Below, one piece after another: positions 38,741 through 47,868 of a stretch of 64,000 nt of DNA. Position numbers and translations under genes: made by a program. Source of the stretch: Bacillota bacterium (lineage in GTDB: Bacteria; Bacillota; UBA4882; UBA8346); assembly GCA_029776205.1 (NCBI GenBank), contig JAKOTQ010000081.1:24290-88289 (forward strand), in the 5' to 3' direction. How positions within the stretch are numbered: the first letter of the stretch is position 1; every line of letters begins with the position of its first letter. Below the pieces are notes generated by a model that was given only the letters and a program-made list of their open reading frames with translations, ran no database searches and was not told where the DNA came from.

Positions 38741-38794
38741 TTAGAGCCCCTTCCCACAACATAATCCATCCGTTAAATACTCAATAAGATTTTC

Positions 38795-39049
38795 TTAATC
38801 TCCTAAGTCAGCCACGAAATTTGCTCTTTTCTTTAATGTTTGCGACGAAATTGGAGAAAAATAAATTTTATCATCGGTGATGACGATGGATTTATGATTG
38901 TCTTTTTCTATTTTTTCAACTTCCAACAAATGCTGGGCCTTTTCAAAAAACTCGCCAATATTATTGTTTTTCTGCGGATTTTCATTATTGATAATCACGA
39001 TTAAATCTCGTAATTTAATCATTTTATCCGCACCTAAATGAAGAAACAA
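38795..39049 (-). CDS. remB: RemB-like extracellular matrix regulator
   Basis: The 84-residue protein starts from TTG 39049, with GGGGG upstream. FLHLGADKMIKLRDLIVII at the start and KSIVITDDKIYFSPISSQTL, then KKRA, at the end match Bacillus RemB (YaaB). It sits in the same place, between recF and gyrB. RemB activates biofilm-matrix genes in Bacillus together with RemA. Confidence 0.88.
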   Translation of the reverse strand: MFLHLGADKMIKLRDLIVIINNENPQKNNNIGEFFEKAQHLLEVEKIEKDNHKSIVITDDKIYFSPISSQTLKKRANFVADLGD

Positions 39050-39736
39050 TTAAATTCCCCCTGTTTTATCTGTTTTAGCAACTTCCGTAATAAACGGATG
39101 ATTGGCTTCGTCAAACATTTGAATTTCATCAAGGGTTAATGTTTTTTGGTTTTTCTTTATATATCCCAAAAGCGCCTGAGTTTCTTCATTTATCTTCCGT
39201 TCGCAAATTGGACAGTAAACAAAAGACGGTTCGATCACAGCTTGGCAAGACTGGCAGCGATGGCCGCCTTCCTTAAGTAATCGTTGTTGATAAGCAAGTA
39301 CTCGCCTCATGGTTTGTCCAAACACTTGAGCTAATTCAGGATCTTTAATATTTTCCAAACACTCGTTTATTTTCTGTTGTTCACGCTCATCCAAACATAG
39401 ATCAACTGCATGATCCCCATTATCCTGAGAAGCAGATTTGGTATTAATAGTCCCTATTTTAACTTTAATTCCTTTTAAAACATCCCGACCTAATACGGTT
39501 TGGTATTTTTTTAAAATATCCGGGCATAACAGCGATAATTGATGGGCTAAGGAAGGATTATCTGTTTGAACATACAAATATCCGTTCCGGAAAAATACCG
39601 CTTCGGTTTTGGAAGCGATCTCCGATCCCACAATACGCGGCCAATAGTAAATTGACAACTCCCCTTGAAGTCGTTTCCATCCGCCGCTTTTGCGAAAATA
39701 CTGTTCAATAATCCCTGCACATGAACTAACTTTCAT
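39050..39736 (-). CDS. DciA-like (DUF721) protein with C-terminal zinc ribbon
   Basis: The first 100 or so of 228 residues fit DUF721/DciA: WKRLQGELSIYYWPRIVGSE, then a YVQTDNPSLAHQLSLL strand-helix. The rest is unusual: an acidic helical linker, and then CQSCQAVIEPSFVYCPICE, two C-x-x-C pairs that form a zinc ribbon. DciA loads the replicative helicase in many bacteria without DnaC/DnaI. Placement between recF and remB near oriC supports a replication role. The gene overlaps recF by 11 bases. Firmicutes usually use DnaI/DnaB, so whether this protein loads a helicase is open. Confidence 0.78.
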   Translation of the reverse strand: MKVSSCAGIIEQYFRKSGGWKRLQGELSIYYWPRIVGSEIASKTEAVFFRNGYLYVQTDNPSLAHQLSLLCPDILKKYQTVLGRDVLKGIKVKIGTINTKSASQDNGDHAVDLCLDEREQQKINECLENIKDPELAQVFGQTMRRVLAYQQRLLKEGGHRCQSCQAVIEPSFVYCPICERKINEETQALLGYIKKNQKTLTLDEIQMFDEANHPFITEVAKTDKTGGI

Positions 39737-40835
39737 GGATGACAGCTCCCTTGATCACCTGATAAAAAACTGTGTTCACTGAAGCCTCGATCGGAAAATC
39801 ACTACGACCCGTCGATGTTAAAAACGTTTGAGAAGAAGATAATAATAAGCTTAATAAAGCCTGTTTCCGATCATTGTCAAACTCAGACATAACATCATCC
39901 AGTAATAAAAGAGGCGGCATTTCCCGCACATCTTTCAAAATATCGATCATTCCCAATTTAAGAGCTAATGCCGCCGTTCGTTGCTGCCCTTGAGATCCGT
40001 AATTACGAATATCTATTTGGTCACCAATAGTAATCCTTAAATCATCCCGTTGCGGACCAACCAAGGTCAGCTTTCTCTCAAACTCTTCCCGGCTGACTCT
40101 AGCCAACTCATTTTGGAATAACTCCCGCAATTTCTTATCATCCGGTTCACGGATGATATGTGAACCGAAACTTAAATAGTCGAGATTTAATGCTTCCCGA
40201 TTAAGACTAATCTGTTCATGAGCAGCTTTTATATAGGGTTTAATTTTTTCGATTAATTGAATCCGAGAGCAAATAACCTTTAAACCGGCATCAATAAATT
40301 GCTCATTCCATACTTCCAATTCCCGGTTCACTAAACGAACTTCTTTTAAAAACCGATTTCGTTGTTGTAAAATTTTGTAAAATTTATAATATGTTACGCG
40401 ATAGGCGGGATCAAGCTGCGCCAAATATAAATCTAAAAAATCACGCCTTAATTGGGGCCCTCCTTTGATTAGCTGTAAATCATCGGGAGCAAAACTGACC
40501 ACCGGAACCTGACTGAATAAAGCAGTTCCTTTAACTTCATGGCCATTTTGTTTAAACTTTTTTTGGCCCTCTCCAATCCCGATCTCGATTACATCTTCCA
40601 ATCCGTTATCAACAAAGGTACCTCTGACAAATGCCGCTTCAGAACCCCATTGAATTAACTCTGAATCCTTTCGAGTGCGAAAAGAACGCCCTAAACACAA
40701 TAATGATACTGCTTCGAGTAAATTGGTTTTTCCTTGGGCGTTTTGACCGAAAAAAATGTTCATTCCGGGGGAAAAATTTATTATTAAATTATTATAATTC
40801 CGAAAATGTTTTAGTTCTAAACAGCTTAAATTCAT
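39726..40835 (-). CDS. recF: DNA replication and repair protein RecF
   Basis: The 369-residue SMC-like ATPase has Walker A FFGQNAQGKTNLLEAVS near residue 30, a signature region NYGSQGQQRTAALALKLG and Walker B PPLLLLDDVMSEFD. It loads RecA at gaps with RecO and RecR. The gene lies between dnaN and the DciA-like gene. The S4-domain gene usually found between dnaN and recF in Firmicutes is missing. Confidence 0.97.
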   Translation of the reverse strand: MNLSCLELKHFRNYNNLIINFSPGMNIFFGQNAQGKTNLLEAVSLLCLGRSFRTRKDSELIQWGSEAAFVRGTFVDNGLEDVIEIGIGEGQKKFKQNGHEVKGTALFSQVPVVSFAPDDLQLIKGGPQLRRDFLDLYLAQLDPAYRVTYYKFYKILQQRNRFLKEVRLVNRELEVWNEQFIDAGLKVICSRIQLIEKIKPYIKAAHEQISLNREALNLDYLSFGSHIIREPDDKKLRELFQNELARVSREEFERKLTLVGPQRDDLRITIGDQIDIRNYGSQGQQRTAALALKLGMIDILKDVREMPPLLLLDDVMSEFDNDRKQALLSLLLSSSQTFLTSTGRSDFPIEASVNTVFYQVIKGAVIHES

Positions 40836-41081
40836 TCGTAAGAATTTCCTTCACGAACATTATACACCGGCTCATCAAAAGGGCGAATTCAGCCTAACGG
40901 ATAAAAATTCCGTTCTTTCCGTAATTCTACTTCTTCATCAACCATGTCCTTTCCTGCCATAAATATTCATTCACTACGTGATCGGACTTAGTTAGCTATA
41001 TTTAAATTAATGGATGTAATTGGAAAATTTAATTTAACTTTCTTTTTTCAGTTATCCACTTTTTTCACCAATTTTCCACAA

Positions 41082-42179
41082 TCATGCGGAAAGTTTCAAT
41101 GGCATAACGATATATTGATAATCGGTTCTTCCTTCACATTGAAGTAAAGCCGGTTTTTGCTCCTGAATATAGTTAAAAAGAATATTTTCCACATCCACAG
41201 ATTTAAGAAAATCCAATAAAAACCGGGCATTAAATCCTATTTCCAAATCCACACCTAGGATTTTTGCAGGAATTTCTTCGAAAGCATGACCTTTATCCGG
41301 TTTTTTCGCTGATATCTCAATTTGGTCGCCGGCAATTTTCAGGCGAACAGAATAACTCACTAATAAACTTCGTTCCAAGGCAGCGATAAAATCAGCCCGA
41401 TTTACCAAAACCGAACCATTAAATTCTTTGGGGATAACTTGCTCATACCGAGGAAACTGTGCTTCAACCAATCTAGAAGAGAAAGAAATACCGGAACCTT
41501 CAACAAAGATTAAACGATCAGTCACTTGAACCTTTAACTTTTCCTCTTCATTATTCCCAAAAATATTCGCGATTTCTCGTAATGCTCTTACCGGAACTAA
41601 TGCACTTCCCTGAACTGAACTATGTACCACGATGTCTTTGACGGCCAACCGGTTGACATCTGTCGCTACTAAACGCAAACGTCCTTCATCCATTTCCCAA
41701 AGAATACTGGATAAAAAAGGACGGGGGTCATCAGCCAATGTAGCATAGATCGTCTGCTTGATGGCTTCTTTTAGATGAATACCATTAATTTCGATAAATT
41801 GACCTGAACCTTTCTCCGGTAATACCGGAAATTCTTCCCGAGAGAGTAAAGGCAATTGAAAGGAAGAGTGTTTCCCGGAAATAGTCACCATATTATTGGT
41901 ATTTTCCTTTTTAATTTCAATCGGCCCAGAGGGTAAATGCCGAATAATTTCAACAAAAGTTTTACCAGGTAAAACTAAAGAACCGGGTTCAAATACTTGA
42001 ATTCCTGGAACCATCACTTCAATAGAGATTTCCAAATCAGTAGTGACGCACCGTAATTGGTTATCCTGCGTTTCAATTAAAATACCCGTTAAAATAGGCA
42101 GCGTCGATTTTGTTGATAAAGCTCTGGCTGCAATTTGAAGAAAACTGGATAATTCACTTTGTTCGCATACTATTTTCAT
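41082..42179 (-). CDS. dnaN: DNA polymerase III sliding clamp subunit DnaN
   Basis: The 365-residue protein has the three-domain clamp pattern. It starts MKIVCEQSELSSFLQIAARA, has VLPGKTFVEIIRHLP in domain 1 and EFNGSVLVNRADFIAALERS at the start of domain 3. It ends QYIVMPLKLSA, the usual C-terminal signature. RBS GGGAGGT precedes ATG. It follows dnaA across a DnaA-box-rich spacer. Confidence 0.98.
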   Translation of the reverse strand: MKIVCEQSELSSFLQIAARALSTKSTLPILTGILIETQDNQLRCVTTDLEISIEVMVPGIQVFEPGSLVLPGKTFVEIIRHLPSGPIEIKKENTNNMVTISGKHSSFQLPLLSREEFPVLPEKGSGQFIEINGIHLKEAIKQTIYATLADDPRPFLSSILWEMDEGRLRLVATDVNRLAVKDIVVHSSVQGSALVPVRALREIANIFGNNEEEKLKVQVTDRLIFVEGSGISFSSRLVEAQFPRYEQVIPKEFNGSVLVNRADFIAALERSLLVSYSVRLKIAGDQIEISAKKPDKGHAFEEIPAKILGVDLEIGFNARFLLDFLKSVDVENILFNYIQEQKPALLQCEGRTDYQYIVMPLKLSA

Positions 42180-42257
42180 GAAATAAACCTCCCTCGGAAA
42201 ATTTGAAACGAAAGATTTGCACAGATTCTAAATATACGGGTATATTCTTCTTCCCAT

Positions 42258-42477
42258 TAAATATAAATAATATAGTATTAATAGTCAGGGTGAATATGTG
42301 GATAACTGACTAAAAATTCAGAAATGACAAAAGTTTGCGCTTTTGATGAAATTGTGGATAAATTAAGGCTATTCCCCAATTTCACAGGATCCACTGAATA
42401 AAATTATTTGGGGATAAAATTTATCCACAGAATATACATTGATCATTTAACACGTTAATGACCAAGTTTGTGGATTA
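42258..42477. other. oriC part 1: DnaA boxes and AT-rich element between dnaA and dnaN
   Basis: Perfect 9-mers TGTGGATAA or TTATCCACA lie at 42297-42305, 42353-42361 and 42421-42429. A one-mismatch box lies at 42469-42477 in the dnaA 3' end. At 42258-42285 an almost pure AT stretch (ATAAATAATATAGTATTAAT) is the best candidate for the unwinding element. This mirrors the Bacillus bipartite origin, in which unwinding occurs downstream of dnaA. Confidence 0.82.
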
Positions 42478-43771
42478 AATTTTTAATGATTCGATCGACT
42501 TCGGGATCGGTTTTTATAAGTTCCTGAATCTTTTCATAGGAGTGAATGACTGTCGTATGATCCCGGCCACCAAATTCTTCTCCAATTTTAGGTAGGGAAT
42601 AATCGGTAAGTTCACGGACTAAATACATGGCAATTTGTCGTGGAAAAGTAACGCTTTTGGTCCGCCGTTGGGCTTTTAGGTCAGCGACTTCAATATTGAA
42701 AAATTCAGCCACAGCCTGTTGGATCAAAGGAATTGAGATACGACTGCTTTTTGAAGACGAGATTACATCTTTAAGAACTTCATTTGCCAATTCTAGAGTA
42801 ATTTGACGGTTATGGAATGAACTATAAGCGATAATTCGAATTAAAGCTCCTTCCAATTCACGGATGTTTGAATTAATCTGATTCGCAATATGGACAATCA
42901 CATCATTTGGAAGATGCCATCCTTCGGCTGCTGCTTTTTTGCGAAGAATGGCAATCCGTGTTTCCAGATCCGGAGCTTGAATATCGGTAATAAGTCCCCA
43001 TTCAAACCGCGATCGTAAGCGATCTTCAAGGGTTGGGATTTCTTTCGGAGGACGATCACTGGAAATAACGATTTGCTTCTGTGACTCGTATAGAGTATTG
43101 AACGTATGGAAAAACTCTTCCTGAGTACTTTCTTTTCCAGCAAAGAATTGAATATCGTCAATTAATAGCACATCGACATTTCGATATGTATCGCGAAATT
43201 GGGGTGTTCGGTTAAAACGAATCGCATTAATCAATTCATTCGTGAATTTTTCAGAGGATACATATACAACCCGGTAGTCCGGATGGGCATTTAAAACAAA
43301 ATGTCCGATGGCTTGCATTAAATGGGTTTTTCCCAAACCGACCCCTCCATAAATAAAAAGAGGGTTATAAGCTTTTCCACAAGCCTCGGCTACTGCAAGA
43401 GAAGCAGCATGGGCAAAGCGATTGCTTTCACCAACTACAAAGCTTTCAAAGGTGTATTTAGGGTTAAGCTGAGTTGGCTGAGGAAGAGGAGGTGCATTAA
43501 TTTGCATTTTAGGCGCGTCATCCCGATCCGGCGTAACAAAACGCAACTCCACATCTTCATTCAACAATTCTTTAATGGTTGTGGATAATAAAGGCGAATA
43601 GCGGGTTTCAAGCCAATCTCTTGCAAAATCATTGGGAACCTCAATCGTTAATACATTCCCCTCATAAGCAATAGGATGGGTAGGTTTTAACCACGTTTCA
43701 AAACTAGGTTTACTCAGGAAAGAAGAGATTGATTCCAAAGTTTTTTGCCAGATAGCATCCAGATTGTCCAT
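42455..43771 (-). CDS. dnaA: Chromosomal replication initiator DnaA
   Basis: I chose ATG 43771 ([12 protein letters not shown]) with AAAGGGG upstream, rather than an extra nine-codon N-terminus. The 438-residue protein has domain I ([15 protein letters not shown]). The AAA+ domain has Walker [14 protein letters not shown], Walker [21 protein letters not shown] and the sensor segment LRSRFEWGL. The C-terminal domain IV has the DNA-binding signature [14 protein letters not shown]. It binds the boxes on both sides of its own gene. Confidence 0.98.
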   Translation of the reverse strand: MDNLDAIWQKTLESISSFLSKPSFETWLKPTHPIAYEGNVLTIEVPNDFARDWLETRYSPLLSTTIKELLNEDVELRFVTPDRDDAPKMQINAPPLPQPTQLNPKYTFESFVVGESNRFAHAASLAVAEACGKAYNPLFIYGGVGLGKTHLMQAIGHFVLNAHPDYRVVYVSSEKFTNELINAIRFNRTPQFRDTYRNVDVLLIDDIQFFAGKESTQEEFFHTFNTLYESQKQIVISSDRPPKEIPTLEDRLRSRFEWGLITDIQAPDLETRIAILRKKAAAEGWHLPNDVIVHIANQINSNIRELEGALIRIIAYSSFHNRQITLELANEVLKDVISSSKSSRISIPLIQQAVAEFFNIEVADLKAQRRTKSVTFPRQIAMYLVRELTDYSLPKIGEEFGGRDHTTVIHSYEKIQELIKTDPEVDRIIKNLIHKLGH

Positions 43772-43798
43772 AAACGATAGAACCCCTTTATTAGTCAT

Positions 43799-43963
43799 TT
43801 ATCCACAAGCTGTGAACAATTTTCTGAATAACTCGAGATAAAATGGTCCAAGCTTGTTTTCATTGAAATAAAAGAGAAAAAAAATATTGACACCGAGGTC
43901 AAAAAATCAATTTATTCACAATTATACTCTTTATCCACAAATTAATTAACAACCTGTGGATTA
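43799..43963. other. oriC part 2: DnaA boxes upstream of dnaA
   Basis: Perfect TTATCCACA boxes lie at 43799-43807 and 43931-43939. One-mismatch boxes lie at 43912-43920 and 43955-43963. They occupy the dnaA leader between the divergent dnaA and rpmH genes, and gene direction switches here. Together with the dnaA-dnaN cluster they form a bipartite origin. From 43964 to 44133 no further boxes were seen. Confidence 0.85.
43921..43949 (-). promoter_or_regulatory. Putative dnaA promoter containing a DnaA box
   Basis: On the minus strand TTAATT is followed by 17 bases and TATAAT (complement of 43921-43926). The perfect DnaA box at 43931-43939 fills the spacer, so DnaA bound there should block the polymerase. 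The -35 matches only in part. Confidence 0.55.
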
Positions 43964-44133
43964 TTTGAACACTAATATAATAACAAAAACTGTTTTCTTT
44001 GGCAATTTTAATTCCCAGAGAAAATTTATTTCCAGCTAAAAAGAAGATGTTAATAAGGCAGGAAGAGATATGTTTATGAAGTATATCTTGAAGTTTATAG
44101 GAGTCTATACATTTTGTTACCGTGAGATGGCTA

Positions 44134-44162
44134 TTGACACCAAAAAATTCGCCCATTATAAT
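44134..44162 (+). promoter_or_regulatory. Sigma-A promoter of rpmH
   Basis: TTGACA, a 17-base spacer and TATAAT match the consensus perfectly. It lies 38 bases upstream of the rpmH start codon and probably drives the rpmH-rnpA-yidD-yidC-jag operon. Confidence 0.93.
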
Positions 44163-44199
44163 TAATTCGTATCTTTATGATTATGTGAGGTGATAGCTG

Positions 44200-44334
44200 A
44201 TGAAAAGAACATACCAGCCTAACAAGCGGAAATATAAAAAGGATCATGGTTTCTTAGTACGGATGGCAACGAAAAACGGACGGAAAGTAATTAGTCGGAG
44301 ACGGGCTAAAGGCCGTAAAGTTTTATCGGCTTAA
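44200..44334 (+). CDS. rpmH: 50S ribosomal protein bL34
   Basis: A 44-residue gene encodes [18 protein letters not shown], then R-M-x-T-K-N-G-R-K-V and R-R-R-A-K-G-R-K, the full bL34 pattern. GAGGTGA precedes ATG. It is the first gene rightward of oriC, as in most bacteria. Confidence 0.98.
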   Translation: MKRTYQPNKRKYKKDHGFLVRMATKNGRKVISRRRAKGRKVLSA

Positions 44335-44345
44335 GTGATATTGTC

Positions 44346-44714
44346 GTGAGTAAGTTTGAATTTATTAAAAAAAATAGTGATTTTCAAACCGTTTTTGAAA
44401 AAGGCCACTCAATTCTCAGTAGATATTTGGTGGTCTATTTTCTTCCTAAACCTCAAGAAAAGACCCGCTTTGGTATTTGTGTCGGTAAGAAATTGGGAAA
44501 AGCCGTTACTCGAAATCGTCTCAAACGAATATTGAGAGAGGCGATTCAACGGCTTGAACCCGACCAAATACCTGAAGGCGATCTCGTGTTGGTTGGGCGG
44601 CAACGATTAATCGATGCAAGTTTAATGGAAATAACTGTACAGTTGCAGATGATTTTAGCTAAATTGCGAAATGAAAGTCAATCTACAAAGGGAAAAACGG
44701 AGGATTCCCAATGA
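44346..44714 (+). CDS. rnpA: Ribonuclease P protein component
   Basis: The 122-residue protein starts at GTG 44346; no ATG is available near. [15 protein letters not shown], then [20 protein letters not shown] (the RNR basic helix) and DLVLVGRQ are family hallmarks. It helps the catalytic RNA mature tRNA 5' ends. It lies 11 bases after rpmH and overlaps yidD by four bases. Confidence 0.96.
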   Translation: MSKFEFIKKNSDFQTVFEKGHSILSRYLVVYFLPKPQEKTRFGICVGKKLGKAVTRNRLKRILREAIQRLEPDQIPEGDLVLVGRQRLIDASLMEITVQLQMILAKLRNESQSTKGKTEDSQ

Positions 44715-44926
44715 AAGGCGTAATCCTTCTTTTTATAAAAATATATCAACGATTGATCTCGCCGATGTTGCCAAGAGCCTGCCGGTTTTACCCGACATGT
44801 TCCCACTATGCTTATACTGCGATACAACGCTTTGGCATGAAAAAAGGGATAAAGTATTCTATAAAACGGATTCTTCGTTGTCATCCTTTTAGTGATGGCG
44901 GTTATGATCCTGTTCCGGAGGAATAA
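44711..44926 (+). CDS. yidD: Membrane protein insertion efficiency factor YidD
   Basis: The 71-residue protein has [20 protein letters not shown], then [10 protein letters not shown] and [14 protein letters not shown], with three conserved Cys. Its ATG overlaps the rnpA stop. It is thought to support YidC-dependent insertion, and yidC follows. Confidence 0.96.
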   Translation: MKGVILLFIKIYQRLISPMLPRACRFYPTCSHYAYTAIQRFGMKKGIKYSIKRILRCHPFSDGGYDPVPEE

Positions 44927-44950
44927 TACGGACGAAAGGATGTTTGTTCA

Positions 44951-45595
44951 TTGGAAATTTTCAAATCAATTCTAGAATTTTTTTACTCATTTACTCATAG
45001 TTGGGGCTGGTCGATTATTATCTTCACGGTCTTAATAAAGTTGGTTCTTTTTCCAACGACCATTAATCAATTTAAGACTATGAATAAGATGAAGGAAGTT
45101 CAGCCGAAGTTGAAAGAAATTCAGGAAAAGTACAAAGACAGGCCTGAAGAATATCAACGACGGATGATGGAAATTTATCAAAAAGAAAAAATCAATCCGT
45201 TGGGCGGTTGCCTACCGTTGTTAATTCAACTTCCAATTTTAATTATTTTTTGTGAATTACTTTCCAACCCGACCTTTGTCAAAGAATACCTGCAAGATGC
45301 AACATTTTTGGGTATAGTATTACATGAGAATCATAATTTACTGTTGGCTGTAATTTCCGGTGCAACAACTTTTCTCCAACAAGTTTTAACCATGCCGGCA
45401 ACCGGTAATGATCCTCAGCAAAAGACCTTTTTATATATTATGCCGGTCATGTTAGCGTACTTTACCTATCAAATTAATGCAGGAATCGGGATATACTGGA
45501 TTACCAGTAACATAATAGGAATTATTCAGCAATATATTATCAATGAATATTTTATCATTAAAAAGAATATTCAAGAAAAATCCAGCGAATCATGA
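44951..45595 (+). CDS. yidC: Membrane protein insertase YidC (Oxa1 type)
   Basis: The 214-residue protein starts at TTG 44951, about 10 bases after AAAGGA. It has a first membrane segment (WGWSIIIFTVLIKLVLFP), a cytoplasmic helical hairpin (KLKEIQEKYKDRPEEYQRRM), then NPLGGCLPLLIQLPILIIF and three further membrane segments. This is the short Oxa1-like form, without the large periplasmic domain of Gram-negative YidC and without a lipobox. That is notable because the organism appears to be diderm. Confidence 0.94.
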   Translation: MEIFKSILEFFYSFTHSWGWSIIIFTVLIKLVLFPTTINQFKTMNKMKEVQPKLKEIQEKYKDRPEEYQRRMMEIYQKEKINPLGGCLPLLIQLPILIIFCELLSNPTFVKEYLQDATFLGIVLHENHNLLLAVISGATTFLQQVLTMPATGNDPQQKTFLYIMPVMLAYFTYQINAGIGIYWITSNIIGIIQQYIINEYFIIKKNIQEKSSES

Positions 45596-45624
45596 GGTCT
45601 TTTTTTGAGGGAGGCAAACCAATA

Positions 45625-46254
45625 ATGAAATCCGTTGAAAAAGTTGCTAAAACTAAAGAGGAGGCTTTAGCAGAAGCTCTTAAAGAGCTGGGAGTTACAG
45701 AGGACAAAGTAAATGTCGAAGTTTTTGAAGAAGTTACAAAAGGATTGCTTGGATTATTAACAACAAAAGCTTATCGTGTAAAAGTTACTATGAAAGAAGA
45801 TGTGGGACAAGCTGCAGGTTTGTTTTTACGAGAAATGTTGGTAAACATGGGCATTCCGGCTCAAGTGGAAATCTTTAAAAGAAAAGATAATATTACTTTG
45901 AATATCAATGGTAAAGATTTAGGGATTCTTATCGGAAAACATGGACAAACATTAGATGCATTGCAGTATCTGGTTAATTTGGCAGTAAATAAAGACAGAA
46001 CTGAAAAAGAACGAATCATCATCGATGTTGAAGGTTATCGGCGCCGTCGTGAAGAAACTTTACGGCGTTTGGCGTTGAAAGTTGCAGATAAGGTTAAACG
46101 TGAACACCGGAGAGAAGTCCTCGAACCGATGTCTCCCCATGAACGACGGATTATTCATTCGACACTTCAAGGCTATAAAGAAGTATTCACTTATAGTGAA
46201 GGAGTCGAACCTTATCGGCATGTTATCATTTCACCTCAAGAAAATGACTCCTAA
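45625..46254 (+). CDS. jag: RNA-binding protein Jag/KhpB
   Basis: I chose ATG 45625 with GGGAGG upstream; an upstream ATG overlapping yidC lacks an RBS. The 209-residue protein has a Jag-N domain (VEKVAKTKEEALAEALKELG), a KH domain (LGILIGKHGQTLDALQYLVN) and an R3H domain (MSPHERRIIHSTLQ). It pairs with KhpA in RNA-based control of cell division and elongation. A terminator follows. Confidence 0.95.
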   Translation: MKSVEKVAKTKEEALAEALKELGVTEDKVNVEVFEEVTKGLLGLLTTKAYRVKVTMKEDVGQAAGLFLREMLVNMGIPAQVEIFKRKDNITLNINGKDLGILIGKHGQTLDALQYLVNLAVNKDRTEKERIIIDVEGYRRRREETLRRLALKVADKVKREHRREVLEPMSPHERRIIHSTLQGYKEVFTYSEGVEPYRHVIISPQENDS

Positions 46255-46278
46255 AACCCGGGCATCCGGGTTTTTTTT
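46255..46278 (+). terminator. Terminator after jag
   Basis: AACCCGG and CCGGGTT form a 7-bp stem followed by eight T residues, immediately after the jag stop codon. Confidence 0.9.
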
Positions 46279-46450
46279 AAAACTTTTTTACAGAAAAAAG
46301 ATCGATACAAGCTAAGTACAGAAGAATTAAAGATTGAATGGTTTTTCACTACAGTTTTACACATAATTAAATAAGCAATTTTAACTATATCCTATGGATT
46401 TCAAGCGTTTTATAATTGTGTTAAACTAATGAAAGGATTTGAAGGCTTCC

Positions 46451-47833
46451 ATGAATTTTACCGATACGATCGCTGCAATTGCTACACCCATTGGAGAAGG
46501 TGGAATCGGCATCATCCGGATCAGTGGCCCAAAAGCATTATCAATTGGTCGACATATTTTGCGTACTCCAAAATCAGGCTTATTTTCAACTATAGAACCA
46601 CGTAGAGTATACTATGGTTATGTGGTTGATCCAGAACAAGAGGTAACCCTGGATGAAGTTCTCTTTTTTTATGCGCCTAAACCTCGCAGTTTTACTGCGG
46701 AAGATGTGATTGAGATTCAAGCCCATGGAGGAACATTGGTACTTTCGAAAATTCTTCAGCAAGTATTACGAAGCGGGGCTAGGTTAGCTGAACCAGGAGA
46801 ATTTACAATGCGAGCTTTTATCAATGGACGAATTGATTTGGTTCAGGCTGAATCGGTCATCGATTTGATCCGGGCAAAAACCGATAAAGCCCATCAGTTG
46901 GCTCTTTCACAGCTTAATGGGAGAGCTACCCGTTATCTTCAACAGATAGAATCCAATCTCTATCAAATATTAGTCAATATGGAAGCTTTATTGGATTTCC
47001 CCGAAGAAGGAATTCCAGACCTGGAGAAAGCTAGAATTCAAACGGAAATCAGTCAGATCATTGAAAAACTCCAGCAAATGTTAGCTACAGTCGATGAAGG
47101 CCGGAAAATTCGGGAAGGAATTCAAATCACTATCGTTGGCCGACCTAATGTCGGAAAATCCAGTCTATTAAATGCTCTGAGTCAGGAAGAAAAAGCCATT
47201 GTTACTGATATTCCGGGAACAACCCGTGATATCGTCGATGTTCAACTTCAACTTCGAGGTATTCCTATCGTTCTGAATGATACAGCCGGCTTACGTGAGA
47301 CCGATAATCCCATTGAACAAATAGGGATACAGAGGGCTGAACAATCGTTGGAGCAATCCCAATTTATTTTAGCTGTATTTGACATCAGTCAGCCTTTAAA
47401 TGATGAAGATCGGTTTGTCCTCCAACGGTTGGAAGGGAAAAAGGTGTTGGTAGTATTAAATAAAGCGGATTTACAGCACAGACTTTCGTTAGATGAATTA
47501 TCTGGCTATCATCTTGGGGATCCGGTGTTAGTATCTTCTTTGACCGGAGAAGGAATAGAACGGTTGGAACAGAGGTTAGTCGAAGAAATCGGAGTCGGCA
47601 ATTTACAAGTTGATGATCGTCCCATGTTATCGCGGCTACGCCATCGAAATGCTTTGGAAACAGCCATTGAAGCTTTGCAAAGTTTTAATTTTGGCTTGGA
47701 ACAACATCAGAGTGAAGATTTGTTAGCGGTTGATTTACGAAGTGCTTTGTCGGCTATCGGTGAAATCACCGGAAAAAATGTAAATGAAGAAGTTTTACAC
47801 GGCATATTTGCAAGTTTCTGTATTGGTAAATAA
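46451..47833 (+). CDS. mnmE: tRNA modification GTPase MnmE
   Basis: I chose ATG 46451 (MNFTDTIAAIATPIGEGGIG) with GAAGG upstream. The 460-residue protein has the formyl-THF-binding N-terminal domain, a G domain with GRPNVGKSSLLNAL, DIPGTTRD, DTAGLR and NKADL, and the C-terminal CIGK that completes the cofactor site. With MnmG it makes carboxymethylaminomethyl-uridine at the wobble position. Here it is followed by two MnmG-type genes. Confidence 0.97.
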   Translation: MNFTDTIAAIATPIGEGGIGIIRISGPKALSIGRHILRTPKSGLFSTIEPRRVYYGYVVDPEQEVTLDEVLFFYAPKPRSFTAEDVIEIQAHGGTLVLSKILQQVLRSGARLAEPGEFTMRAFINGRIDLVQAESVIDLIRAKTDKAHQLALSQLNGRATRYLQQIESNLYQILVNMEALLDFPEEGIPDLEKARIQTEISQIIEKLQQMLATVDEGRKIREGIQITIVGRPNVGKSSLLNALSQEEKAIVTDIPGTTRDIVDVQLQLRGIPIVLNDTAGLRETDNPIEQIGIQRAEQSLEQSQFILAVFDISQPLNDEDRFVLQRLEGKKVLVVLNKADLQHRLSLDELSGYHLGDPVLVSSLTGEGIERLEQRLVEEIGVGNLQVDDRPMLSRLRHRNALETAIEALQSFNFGLEQHQSEDLLAVDLRSALSAIGEITGKNVNEEVLHGIFASFCIGK

Positions 47834-47868
47834 ATAGTAAGCTTATACTTGAATAAGGTGGAAGAAAA

